64,000 bases of DNA, from positions 62,001 through 126,000 of the forward strand of contig NZ_BAMJ01000001.1 in assembly GCF_000615805.1 (NCBI RefSeq), given 5' to 3'. This document shows, one piece after another, positions 49,880 to 58,067 of the stretch; positions within the stretch are counted from its first letter, which is position 1; each line of letters starts with the position of its first letter. The position numbers were made by a program, and so were the translations under genes. The DNA comes from Latilactobacillus fuchuensis DSM 14340 = JCM 11249 (GTDB taxonomy: Bacteria > Bacillota > Bacilli > Lactobacillales > Lactobacillaceae). The notes beneath the pieces were generated by a model that was not told where the DNA came from, made no database searches, and saw nothing but the letters and a program-made list of their open reading frames with translations.

Positions 49880-50043
49880 CGCACTGTGATAATTTTAGGG
49901 ATTTATACATTTCTTAAACGCGTGTCATCACTCATCAATTTCCGTTCAAGTCAAAAAAGCGAGTTATCCTTAAGTTCAAGTTCAGGATAACTCGCTTTTT
50001 TAATTTGATACTCAATTGATAACCGAGTTCTGTCACAGCTTGA
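49880..50043 (-). repeat. MITE-like intergenic element, copy 2
   Basis: Its right part (plus strand) TTGATACTCAATTGATAACC through to CAGCTTG is identical over 38 bp to copy 3. The left part keeps CATCAATTTCCGTTCAA but then becomes degenerate (CGCGTGTCATC), so the outer end near 49880-49920 is approximate. The central hairpin is a third, different terminator. It lies 7 bp beyond the larE stop codon. Confidence 0.75.
49953..50001 (-). terminator. Terminator of the lar operon inside repeat copy 2
   Basis: 18-bp perfect stem AAAAAAGCGAGTTATCCT/AGGATAACTCGCTTTTTT with a 13-nt loop. The stem ends in A/T tracts on both strands, so it can stop the larA-E transcript. Confidence 0.85.
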
Positions 50044-50049
50044 TCAACA

Positions 50050-50886
50050 TTAAGCTGTCATCAACGCTGCTTTTTGCGTTTCAGTTAAGGTCTCGTTCAT
50101 CCGACCACTCTTGAAACCGGCTAAATCGACCGTGACAAATTCAAAACCAGCTTGTTGTAAAGCTTGGTTGACTTGAACACTATGCGTTAAAAATTCAGCG
50201 ATTTGTGCTTCTGGCACTTCAACTCTGGCGATTGCTTCATGATAACGTACGCGCACCGTTGGAAAGCCTAAATCACGCAAGAATCTTTCAGAGGTCATGA
50301 CTTGGTTAATCTTGGCTAATGTTAATTCAGTGTTGTATGGGAAGCGCGATGAGACCGAACAACTAGCGACTTTGTTCCAGTTGTTTAAATCTAATTTTTT
50401 TGCTAATTGACGGACGTCAATCTTATAGAAACCAGCGGCTTGTAAGACACTTTCAGCCCCGGCTTCATCCCGCGCCCGTAAACCTGGCCGGAAATCTGAA
50501 TTGTCATCCATAATCATGCCATCTAAAACATGGTCGAAACCCTTGTCGGCTGCAATTTGATTTAACCGTTGATAGAATAATTGTTTGCTGTAGTACCAAG
50601 TCTTAGGAGTATTATTGGCAATTTCTGAATTGGCTAAATAGTTTAATTCAGTCGTTAAAACGTTCGCACCCAATGCTTCAGCCAAATCAACGGCTTTATT
50701 AAATTCTTCATCGGTAAATAATTCTGAATTCGCAACAACGGCTAATACGTTAGCTTTACCTAATGTATCAAGTGCTGCTTTTAAGACGAGTGTGCTATCA
50801 ATCCCACCAGAAAAGGCGACAATGACTTTATTCATTTGTTTTAAATTAGCGACCAAACTTGCTTGTTTTTCTGATAATGTCTTCAT
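50050..50886 (-). CDS. larE: LarE, sacrificial sulfur insertase
   Basis: A 278-aa PP-loop protein that adenylates and thiolates the pyridinium cofactor precursor of lactate racemase. PP-loop SGGIDST is at 26-32. C176 in WNKVASCSVSSRF is at the position of the sacrificial cysteine of the Lactiplantibacillus plantarum enzyme, so this is the single-Cys sacrificial type. Last gene of the lar operon; terminator in repeat copy 2. Confidence 0.95.
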   Translation of the reverse strand: MKTLSEKQASLVANLKQMNKVIVAFSGGIDSTLVLKAALDTLGKANVLAVVANSELFTDEEFNKAVDLAEALGANVLTTELNYLANSEIANNTPKTWYYSKQLFYQRLNQIAADKGFDHVLDGMIMDDNSDFRPGLRARDEAGAESVLQAAGFYKIDVRQLAKKLDLNNWNKVASCSVSSRFPYNTELTLAKINQVMTSERFLRDLGFPTVRVRYHEAIARVEVPEAQIAEFLTHSVQVNQALQQAGFEFVTVDLAGFKSGRMNETLTETQKAALMTA

Positions 50887-50902
50887 GATTAATGACTTCT
50901 TC

Positions 50903-51208
50903 CTATATTAGTTGTTCAAGTGCGGTTAATTCGGTTTGAATTTGATCCGCATAAGTTAAATTATTATGGTCTAAACTTTTGATCAACGTTAAATTTAAAG
51001 CTGAAGCAGCCCCAATTAATTGGTGATACTGCGGTTGTTCAGTCACTTGTTGTTGTTCAGTCAAACCACTAAATAGTTGTTCAATGGATAATAATGCTTG
51101 TTGGGCCTCGATTAAACTCGTTGAAATCGTCTCAGTTTGTGAGGCGTGTGCGGCGACATCAAAAAGTGCCAACATCATACTTTTAGTTTGTTGATATTGT
51201 TCTGTCAT
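50903..51208 (-). CDS. Small unknown helical protein within the lar operon
   Basis: A 101-aa, Gln/Leu-rich, probably all-helical soluble protein with no Cys, no membrane segment and no motif I know. It sits between larD and larE with 14-16 bp gaps, so it is surely co-transcribed. The textbook larABCDE operon of L. plantarum has no such gene. The initiation ATG has a GGAGG-type site (reverse of gcctccc at 51216-51222). Function in racemase maturation or lactate handling is a guess from position only. Confidence 0.75.
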   Translation of the reverse strand: MTEQYQQTKSMMLALFDVAAHASQTETISTSLIEAQQALLSIEQLFSGLTEQQQVTEQPQYHQLIGAASALNLTLIKSLDHNNLTYADQIQTELTALEQLI

Positions 51209-51222
51209 TGGTCAAGCCTCCC

Positions 51223-51936
51223 TTAATAGCCAAAGAATCCGTGCATAAAGAGTGCCGCACATAAGCCACCAACAAATGGGGCGATTCCTGGAACAATAAT
51301 CCCGTATTGCCAATCTGAATCAGCTTTATTTTTAATGGGTAAAATGGCATGGGCAATCCGTGGTCCCATATCCCGCGCTAGGTTCATCGCGAAACCGGTT
51401 GGGCCGCCCATCCCCATCCCGATGGCCCAAACGAGCAGACCAACGGCGATTGGCGCAATCCCAGGTGTTTTAATTTGTGTAATCGCAATGATTGACGCAA
51501 TAAAGACAAAGGTTGCAAAAAATTCGACAAAGAAATTCCGAGGTAAATTGCGGATACCAGGGGCCGTTGAGAAAATATTGCGAACAGCGACTGGATCGAT
51601 ATTGCCCTCTGAGGCTTTAAATTCATCGGTATACATAATATAAACGATGATTGCACCGACAACCCCACCGAGGACTTCGGCAACGGAATAAGGAATAAAC
51701 ATCATCCATGGAATGTTGCCTAACACACATTGGGCTAAGACCATGGCTGGGTTAATGGACACGTCGCCAAAGATAAAGAGGGCGACGGTAATCCCAAAAC
51801 CCCACGTCGTAATCGAAAATAAATGGCCAGACCCACGATATTTTGATCCTTTTAAAACTTCGTCACTGTGGACCCCAACCCCAAAAACAATCATAAGAGC
51901 GGTGCCCATAAATTCTGCTAATAACTGATGAATCAC
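51223..51936 (-). CDS. larD: LarD, MIP-family lactate/glycerol channel
   Basis: A 237-aa aquaglyceroporin with six membrane helices. The first NPA motif is intact (SINPAMVLAQC); the second reads NLARDMGPR instead of NPARD. LarD conducts D/L-lactic acid across the membrane and puts racemase in contact with external lactate. GTG at 51936 is the better start because GGAGG lies 8 nt upstream; the ATG at 51951 contains that site. Confidence 0.9.
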   Translation of the reverse strand: MIHQLLAEFMGTALMIVFGVGVHSDEVLKGSKYRGSGHLFSITTWGFGITVALFIFGDVSINPAMVLAQCVLGNIPWMMFIPYSVAEVLGGVVGAIIVYIMYTDEFKASEGNIDPVAVRNIFSTAPGIRNLPRNFFVEFFATFVFIASIIAITQIKTPGIAPIAVGLLVWAIGMGMGGPTGFAMNLARDMGPRIAHAILPIKNKADSDWQYGIIVPGIAPFVGGLCAALFMHGFFGY

Positions 51937-51958
51937 AATAATTTCCTCCATATAATAA

Positions 51959-52429
51959 CTATTTTAATTGCTGATAAACAGCGATATAAACTTGATTTAA
52001 TGCCAGATTTTGCGCTTTAGCAATTGCTAAACAATCCGCAAACTCTGGGCTGTATTTCTGAATATCCTGATAAGTCACGACCTTCACCTGCACATCGCCG
52101 TATTCAGTGGTGACGGTGATAAAATCGCGCGGCATCACAGTCCGTTGCCACATTTGATAGCGCACCCCGACTGTGCTCGTATGTTTCAACATCAGATAAG
52201 TCATCTTTTGTTGGTCAGCAGGATGACACATGACCGTCAACTGGGTCGCAGGCCGGTTCTTCTTCATCTGGATTGGGGTAAAAAACGCATCAAGCGCCCC
52301 GGCATCCATCAATAACTCAATTACCGGTGCCACACTTTCAGCCGACTGGTCATCAATGTTGGCTGCCAACATCTGAATTTGATCTGCTGATTGTTGCACA
52401 ATTTGTTGGCTTAGTTTTTTTTTTCGCAC
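51959..52429 (-). CDS. larC2: LarC2, C-terminal part of the LarC nickel insertase
   Basis: A 156-aa frame, -1 relative to larC1, that overlaps it by 19 bp at an A10 run. As an independent protein it would start GTG and RKKKLSQQIVQQ with no good ribosome site. It is best read as the second half of one protein of about 418 aa made by -1 frameshifting. LarC uses CTP to load nickel into the pincer cofactor; this half carries the nucleotide-binding region in L. plantarum. Confidence 0.88.
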   Translation of the reverse strand: MRKKKLSQQIVQQSADQIQMLAANIDDQSAESVAPVIELLMDAGALDAFFTPIQMKKNRPATQLTVMCHPADQQKMTYLMLKHTSTVGVRYQMWQRTVMPRDFITVTTEYGDVQVKVVTYQDIQKYSPEFADCLAIAKAQNLALNQVYIAVYQQLK

Positions 52430-53214
52430 AATAAAACGCGTAACGCATTTAACTGGTTAGTCTCCCGTTTACCAAAACCATAACCGACTTTCAAAATCGT
52501 TTGATCAGCAGGAATGGCCGTAAATTGGTTGACGATTGTTTTGACGATTCCCATCCCAGTCGGTGTAATTAATTCAGTCTGAATTTCGGGATTCTGTTTA
52601 ATCGGCACCTGACTATTGACCCGCATTTGCATCACGGCTGGTACGGGAACTGGCATCATGCCGTGGGCCACGTGAATAAAGCCACTGCCATCTGTTAATT
52701 CAGACGAATAAACTTGACCAACGCCTAACAACTCTAGTGCGACAAATACACCGACAATATCGACAATTGAATCGAGCGCACCAACTTCGTGAAAATGAAT
52801 TTCGGCAACGGGGACTTGATGAACGACCGCCTCGGCTTGCGCAATTTCGGTAAAAACTTGTTTAGCGTTCTTTTTGACGTAATCACTTAAGTCACTATTA
52901 TCAATCAACGTTAAGATTTCACTTAAATGGCGCGCGTTTTGATGATGATGATCGTGCTCATGAGTTGTATGCGGATGATCGTGATGGTGTTCAACAAAAC
53001 CCGTATCTTTTTGAACAGCCGTTAATTGAACATCAAAATCGGTGCCATAAATACTACTCTTAGCAATTCGGGTTGCCTGTAAGTGATAGCCCGTGACGTT
53101 CAGCTTGGCCAATTCAGTTTCAAACTGGTTGAAATCCACGCCTAAATCTAACAACGCACCAACAAACATGTCACCACTAATTCCTGAAAAAGCGTCTAAA
53201 TAAAGTGTCTTCAT
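52411..53214 (-). CDS. larC1: LarC1, N-terminal part of the LarC nickel insertase
   Basis: A 267-aa protein beginning YLDAFSGISGDMFVGALLDLG, the LarC hallmark. A His-rich loop (HHHDHPHTTHEHDHHH, about residues 74-91) probably binds nickel. Its natural stop comes right after ten A residues; a -1 slip there fuses it to larC2. Its ATG overlaps the larB stop by 1 nt. Confidence 0.92.
   Translation of the reverse strand: MKTLYLDAFSGISGDMFVGALLDLGVDFNQFETELAKLNVTGYHLQATRIAKSSIYGTDFDVQLTAVQKDTGFVEHHHDHPHTTHEHDHHHQNARHLSEILTLIDNSDLSDYVKKNAKQVFTEIAQAEAVVHQVPVAEIHFHEVGALDSIVDIVGVFVALELLGVGQVYSSELTDGSGFIHVAHGMMPVPVPAVMQMRVNSQVPIKQNPEIQTELITPTGMGIVKTIVNQFTAIPADQTILKVGYGFGKRETNQLNALRVLLCEKKN
52415..52424 (-). 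other. Slippery A10 run for larC1-larC2 frameshifting
   Basis: On the minus strand GCG-A10-CTAAGCC: the 0 frame reads GAA AAA AAA AAC TAA, and the -1 frame reads AAA AAA AAA CTA AGC. Ribosomes can slip on AAA-AAA. Frameshift expression of LarC is described for L. plantarum; here the site is an uninterrupted homopolymer. No downstream stimulatory hairpin was obvious. Confidence 0.8.
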
Positions 53215-53993
53215 TAATTTTTCTCCCCTGAATTTAAATGGTTCATCATGCTCGCCGCATACCCAGCACCAAAACCATTATCAATATTGACGACGGTAAT
53301 CCCGGAAGCACAACTGTTTAACATGGTCATTAAAGCGGTCAGTCCACCAAAATTCGTCCCGTAACCAATGCTCGTGGGCACGGCAATCAGCGGTCGATTG
53401 ATTAAACCACCAACAACGCTAGCCAGAGCACCTTCCATCCCCGCAACGACAATCACCACTTGCGCTTGGCGAATCTCATCTAGATGTTCAAACAACCGAT
53501 GAATCCCAGCCACGCCGACATCGTAAATCCGATTAACCCGATTGCCGTAGACTTCCGCGGTCAACGCCGCTTCTTCGGCCACGGCCATATCAGACGTCCC
53601 CGCGGTGACCACCGCAATCGTGGTCGTTGTTTGCGGAATCGCTTTAACCGTTAAAACAACACATTGTGCCATTTCATGGTACTGAGCGGTCGGTTCAACT
53701 TGTTGAATAAGCGCAAACTTGACCGGTGAAACCCGCGTACATAAAATATTTTCCGCATGTTGTTTTAAAGAACCGATAATCCCGATAATTTGTTCAGCGG
53801 TTTTGCCCGCGCCATAAATCACTTCCGGATAACCATTGCGCCGTTGCCGGCTCAAATCGACTTTGGCAAAACCTAAATCATCGATTGTCTGTTGTTGTTG
53901 CAGTTGTTGGGCCGCTTGATCAACGCCAATCTCTTGATGGGCGACGGCGGTTAGTAATTGCTGTAATTCATCCGTTGTTTTCAAACTAGTCAA
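53214..53993 (-). CDS. larB: LarB, pyridinium-3,5-biscarboxylate mononucleotide synthase
   Basis: A 259-aa enzyme that carboxylates and hydrolyses nicotinate adenine dinucleotide in the first step of nickel-pincer cofactor synthesis. The C-terminal half is PurE/AIRC-like: [29 protein letters not shown] and [16 protein letters not shown] are typical. The N-terminus is Gln-rich ([11 protein letters not shown]). Coupled to larC1 by TAATG. Confidence 0.95.
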   Translation of the reverse strand: MTSLKTTDELQQLLTAVAHQEIGVDQAAQQLQQQQTIDDLGFAKVDLSRQRRNGYPEVIYGAGKTAEQIIGIIGSLKQHAENILCTRVSPVKFALIQQVEPTAQYHEMAQCVVLTVKAIPQTTTTIAVVTAGTSDMAVAEEAALTAEVYGNRVNRIYDVGVAGIHRLFEHLDEIRQAQVVIVVAGMEGALASVVGGLINRPLIAVPTSIGYGTNFGGLTALMTMLNSCASGITVVNIDNGFGAGYAASMMNHLNSGEKN

Positions 53994-54006
53994 TTCTTTC
54001 TATTAA

Positions 54007-55281
54007 TTATTTAACAATGACCCCTAAACCATCCGGAATAACAGTGACTTTAGCCGCTTGCCCTTCAATTTCATAGGCCCGAGCCATTGCTTGTTCCAAG
54101 GTCGTCGCTAATTCCATATGCATATCGGTAATGAGTTGAGGATCGACTAAATCTGACACGAAGATCACATGGTGATGGACTAAGATCCGTGCCAAAATTT
54201 GAGATGTCCATTGATCGGGAACCGTTTCTAACCGGGGTGTATGAATCGCGGCTTCCAAGAATTCATTAGGATCGTTCACATCAGCGATATTATGGTAGAA
54301 ACCATCGCCACCATGACCATCACGTGCACCGGCGACCATCACGATGACGCCGCCTTCTTTGTTCGTTGCTTCGGCCGCGGTCATCCCTTTAACGGCTTGG
54401 TAGATATTTTGATCGAGTGGATAACCACCGTTGGTTGAAATGGCGATGTCGCAATCAATTTTTGCCACCTGTGAAAGGCTTTCGACAAAGTCACAACCAG
54501 TTTTATGGGCCGTTTCCAAATTACCGGCGAAAGAACCAATAATCTTCTTATCTTCATCTAAAACAACGTTTAAAATAAATTTCAAACCAGCCGTTTTAGC
54601 GGCATAAACCATATCCTTATGAACTGGATTATGGTTTAAATTACCCGTTCGCGAATAATGCGAATCAATAAATTCACCAGAATGATTGGCCATAATCGTC
54701 CGATATGACGCAACCCCAGGTAAAACCGATTTACGTCCCCCGGAAAATCCGGCGAAGAAATGTGATTCAATAAAGCCTTCTGAAATTAATAAATCAGCGC
54801 CAACGGCAATTTTATTGATGAGACAATCGCCACCTGAAGGTAATTGGCCAATTTTAACGACCGAACTATCATCAGTCGAAATGTGCATGACAATTTCTTC
54901 ATTGTTGACGATGTCTTCGCCATATTTGTTAACCAATTCTTCGTGAGTTGATGGGCGATGAAAACCAGTGGCCACTAAAATCCGAATACGCGCGTCAGGT
55001 GCCACCGAACGAATCCGCCGTAATAAAATCGGGGTGATAATGTGTGACGGCACTGGACGGGTATGATCAGAACTAATAATGACGATATTCTTTTTGCCTT
55101 TTGCGAGTTCTTCCAACTTGGGACTGTCGATGGGTTGGTCGAGTGATGCTTCAACCGTTGCTTGTTCACTGATTGGATTTTGATATGTTGCTGCTTTAGA
55201 AACGAGTTGACCGGCAAAATTGGTATCTGCAATGTGCGCGGTAATCGTTTTTTGATCGTAAGGTAATTTAATGGCTACCAA
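54007..55281 (-). CDS. larA: LarA, nickel-dependent lactate racemase
   Basis: A 424-aa enzyme interconverting D- and L-lactate with a nickel-pincer nucleotide. Residue numbers match L. plantarum LarA: D72 and R75 (SSDHTRP), catalytic H108 (ATGFHRP) and H174 (ESHFF), cofactor-linking K184 (SGGRKSV), and nickel ligand H200. All are present, so an active enzyme is expected. The start appears to be TTG at 55281, with AAAGGGAG 8 nt upstream; no ATG is available nearby. First gene of larA-E. Confidence 0.96.
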   Translation of the reverse strand: MVAIKLPYDQKTITAHIADTNFAGQLVSKAATYQNPISEQATVEASLDQPIDSPKLEELAKGKKNIVIISSDHTRPVPSHIITPILLRRIRSVAPDARIRILVATGFHRPSTHEELVNKYGEDIVNNEEIVMHISTDDSSVVKIGQLPSGGDCLINKIAVGADLLISEGFIESHFFAGFSGGRKSVLPGVASYRTIMANHSGEFIDSHYSRTGNLNHNPVHKDMVYAAKTAGLKFILNVVLDEDKKIIGSFAGNLETAHKTGCDFVESLSQVAKIDCDIAISTNGGYPLDQNIYQAVKGMTAAEATNKEGGVIVMVAGARDGHGGDGFYHNIADVNDPNEFLEAAIHTPRLETVPDQWTSQILARILVHHHVIFVSDLVDPQLITDMHMELATTLEQAMARAYEIEGQAAKVTVIPDGLGVIVK

Positions 55282-55399
55282 ACTTGAGACTCCCTTTCTC
55301 TATTCCGAGTTGCTGGCTTAAAAAAGCTACGGTTATAGTTATACCGAGTTTCTGAAAACAGTGCGAGCCACTTTAAGAACAACAAATCATCGTCTGAAA

Positions 55400-55420
55400 T
55401 GTTTGCAACAAATGGTAACA
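55400..55420 (-). promoter_or_regulatory. Candidate LarR operator (Lar box 1)
   Basis: On the minus strand TGTTACCATTTGT (55408-55420), followed by TGCAAACA, is an imperfect palindrome whose outer arms are TGTT/AACA. The 13-bp core is identical to the site before larMN at 56177. It lies between divergent larA and larR, about 34 bp before the larR -10 centre. Confidence 0.6.
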
Positions 55421-55440
55421 TTATATTAAAATAAATCGCG

Positions 55441-55446
55441 TATAAT
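55441..55446 (+). promoter_or_regulatory. -10 box for larR
   Basis: TATAAT at 55441-55446 with no good -35, typical of a promoter that needs an activator. The Lar box centre lies about 34 bp upstream of the -10 centre, as for class II Crp-type activation. Confidence 0.55.
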
Positions 55447-55509
55447 GGTTTACAGTATTTATCCATCTATAAGTAATTCAAAATAACGATCCAAGGTAGG
55501 CAAATCCTT

Positions 55510-56174
55510 ATGGTTCTTAACGATGTTGAGTTTTTAATTAGTTTTTTAGAAGAACGCCACGTGCCGATTATTACCAAAAAACGGCACACCTACTTGACCT
55601 ATCATGGTCTTGAAGAGCATTACACTTATATCTTGAAAAACGGAGTGATTAAAAACTCGATTATTCTCCAAGATGGTCGTGAATTTAATTTATCCTATAT
55701 TACCCAACCAGATGTGATTTCATTGTTGCGCGATGAAGTTTCTAAATATACCGACCAACCATTCAACGTGCGCGTTGAATCTGATGAAGCTAAGTTCTAT
55801 CAGATTGACCGGGTGACGTTTTGGAATTACGTTAACGCGACACCTGAACTCCAAACTACGTTAAAAATTATTATCGCAAAAAATTATCCGAAAATATTTA
55901 TCGGCTACAAAAAATGATGATGAACGGTAAACACGGTGGCCTTTGCTCATTTTTATACAGTTTAATTGAATTATTTGGTAAGAAACAACGGGATGGAATT
56001 CTGATTGATTTTATCGTCACTAATGAAGATATCGCCGGTTTCTGTGGCATCAGTTCCCGCAGCAGTGTCAATCGAATGCTCAATCAACTTAAAAAAGATG
56101 GCGTGTTAAAAACGGTCGATCATAAGTTTTTGATCCAAGATGTCAGCTATTTACTAGACAACATCGCCAACTGA
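55510..56174 (+). pseudogene. larR: LarR, Crp/Fnr-family regulator, split by a single-base frameshift
   Basis: Two overlapping frames make one Crp/Fnr regulator. 55510-55917 encodes the cyclic-nucleotide-fold sensor half; 55914-56174 encodes the dimer helix (CSFLYSLIELFG) and helix-turn-helix (ITNEDIAGF-like, ISSRSSVNRMLNQLKK). The second frame is open upstream as LSENIYRLQK and fits directly after IIIAKN. One missing base in the A6/TT stretch near 55877-55885 explains the break; restored length is 221 aa. LarR activates lar genes in response to L-lactate excess in L. plantarum. Confidence 0.8.
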
Positions 56175-56176
56175 TT

Positions 56177-56194
56177 TGTTACCATTTGTAAACA
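56177..56194 (+). promoter_or_regulatory. Candidate LarR operator (Lar box 2)
   Basis: TGTTACCATTTGTAAACA, an 18-bp imperfect palindrome with TGTT/AACA arms, starts 2 bp after the larR stop. It shares 13 identical bases with Lar box 1. A possible -10 TATGAG (56217-56222) follows with about 34 bp between centres, the same geometry as at larR. Confidence 0.6.
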
Positions 56195-56269
56195 TGAAAC
56201 GTGTTTGAAAACCCCTATGAGACGCGTAAGCTTAATGGTAGTGATAAACTCATCGGAGGTTTTATTTTT

Positions 56270-57277
56270 ATGCATATTCCTGATAATTATTTAAGTCCAC
56301 AAACCTGTGCGGTGCTCTTTACCGCTGCGGTCCCCGTGATTGCGCTTTCCTTGAAAAAAGTTAAAATTCAAATTGCCGAAAAAAAAGAAACGGTCCCGAT
56401 GCTCGGCATCTCCGCTTCTTTATCTTTTCTGATTATGATGTTTAACGTCCCAATTCCAGGTGGCACAACCGCCCACGCTGTTGGCGCGACGCTATTAGCA
56501 ATTCTGATTGGACCGTATGCTGCCTGTTTGGCCGTCACGATGGCGTTAGTCATGCAGGCTTTTCTATTCGGTGACGGCGGAATATTAGCCTTAGGCGCCA
56601 ATATCATCAATATGGCTTGCATCATGCCGTTTGTCGGTTACGGTCTTTACCGGCTCGCACAGAAATGGCATCACGAAAAATTAGGCGTCATCTTAGGCGC
56701 TTACGTCGGGATCAATATGGCTGCGTTGGTCGCCAGTATTGAACTCGGGTTACAACCGCTAGTAGCGCACAACGCCGCCGGTCAACCACTATACGCCCCC
56801 TATCCACTGCACATGACCATTCCAGCGATGCTGTTTGGGCATTTATTAATCGCTGGCTGGGTGGAAGCCGGCGTGACCTTTGCTGTTTTTCAATTTGTAC
56901 AACGTGTTGCGCCCACGGAACTTTACACGCCCAAACAACTCACGCCTGATCTTCAAAAAAGCCATCAATTGCGTCATTATTGTTATGGCTGTTTAGGATT
57001 ACTAGCGATTCTCAGTCCGCTTGGGTTACTCGCCCACGGCACTGCTTGGGGTGAGTGGGACGCTGCTCAATTATTAGCCCAACTCAAACGGGCGCATCTC
57101 GGGCAAAAACTGCCGACTGGCATGGCTCACGGCTTACATTTTAACGCCCTCTTCAGCGACTATGCCATTCACGGATTACCCGTTTCAATCGGTTATATCC
57201 TATCCGCATTGACCGCATTATTAATTTGTTATTTACTTGGAAAACTGGTGATTAGTCATGACACAAACCGCGCCTAA
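56270..57277 (+). CDS. larMN: LarMN, nickel ECF transporter substrate-binding component (CbiM/N type)
   Basis: A 335-aa membrane protein. The N-terminus MHIPDNYLSP is the CbiM/NikM metal site (Met1-His2 bind the ion), followed by about six membrane helices with GGTTAHAVGATL. The C-terminal part corresponds to the small N component. ATG 56270 follows CGGAGG at a good distance; the longer frame from 56201 lacks support. It should take up Ni2+ for LarA. Confidence 0.92.
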   Translation: MHIPDNYLSPQTCAVLFTAAVPVIALSLKKVKIQIAEKKETVPMLGISASLSFLIMMFNVPIPGGTTAHAVGATLLAILIGPYAACLAVTMALVMQAFLFGDGGILALGANIINMACIMPFVGYGLYRLAQKWHHEKLGVILGAYVGINMAALVASIELGLQPLVAHNAAGQPLYAPYPLHMTIPAMLFGHLLIAGWVEAGVTFAVFQFVQRVAPTELYTPKQLTPDLQKSHQLRHYCYGCLGLLAILSPLGLLAHGTAWGEWDAAQLLAQLKRAHLGQKLPTGMAHGLHFNALFSDYAIHGLPVSIGYILSALTALLICYLLGKLVISHDTNRA

Positions 57278-58067
57278 ACTACCCGCTTGGTTACAAACTA
57301 CTGACCAGGCGGCGCTCGTTGCAGGCCAGCCCAACCGCTTTTTAATTAAAAATCTAGCACTCGTTCAACAATTACTGAGCCGTTTAACACAACCGTCAAC
57401 CGTCGTTGCGCACCAAAAACAATTGCCGGGACTCCAACTCATTAACTTATTGCTAACCGTCATCCTGATTGTTTCGACCCACCAATGGCTGTTTCTATGG
57501 CTATTGACGATTCTAACCCTCTTCAAACTTTGTCGATTGCCAGTCCAAGCACTGCGGCCCTTAGTCAAACGGGCACTGACCATGGGTGGAATTGCCCTCT
57601 GTCTAATTTTGCCGAATCTAGTCATCGGTCAACTGGCCACCACCCTTTTTTTCATGTGCCGGACAGCCGTATTAGTCTGCAATCTCGCCTATTTTCTCCA
57701 AACAACGTCGGGACCCGAACTACTATTGGGATTACGCCAATTGCATTTACCGAATTTACTGATCCTGACGTTTGATATTACTTTAAAATATAGTCACGTC
57801 TTGGCTCAATTCTTACAAGAGTCCCTCTGGGCGATTCAATTACGGACAAGCCGCCAAACCAAACAGTTAGTCGGTTCTTTGATTGGACGATTATACCTGA
57901 GCGCTAAAAGCTACATCAATGAACTCTATCAAGCAATGCTGCTACGCGGCTATACTGGCCAACCAGTCGTACCCAAAAAAGCGCAGTTTAGTTGGCGCGA
58001 TTGGCAATCACTAATCTGCAATGTCGGACTATTCGGCTTATTATTCTTTATTCGGAGGTCCAATTAA
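57258..58067 (+). CDS. larQ: LarQ, ECF transporter membrane (T) component
   Basis: A 269-aa CbiQ-like protein with about five hydrophobic segments and the C-terminal coupling motif region (ESLWAIQLRTSRQ and AMLLRGYTG, Ala-x-Arg type). It couples LarO ATP hydrolysis to LarMN. It overlaps larMN by 20 bp and larO by 1 nt. Confidence 0.9.
   Translation: MTQTAPKLPAWLQTTDQAALVAGQPNRFLIKNLALVQQLLSRLTQPSTVVAHQKQLPGLQLINLLLTVILIVSTHQWLFLWLLTILTLFKLCRLPVQALRPLVKRALTMGGIALCLILPNLVIGQLATTLFFMCRTAVLVCNLAYFLQTTSGPELLLGLRQLHLPNLLILTFDITLKYSHVLAQFLQESLWAIQLRTSRQTKQLVGSLIGRLYLSAKSYINELYQAMLLRGYTGQPVVPKKAQFSWRDWQSLICNVGLFGLLFFIRRSN

Noticed and set aside
52900-52990. ATG/GATGATGATG-rich stretch resembling a short tandem repeat
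   Set aside because: It encodes the His/Asp-rich metal loop of LarC1, so it is explained by coding sequence.
55325-55350. CGGTTATAGTTATACCG palindrome in the larA leader as a second operator
   Set aside because: It overlaps the most likely -10 region of larA and has no second copy in the locus, so it may only reflect promoter sequence.
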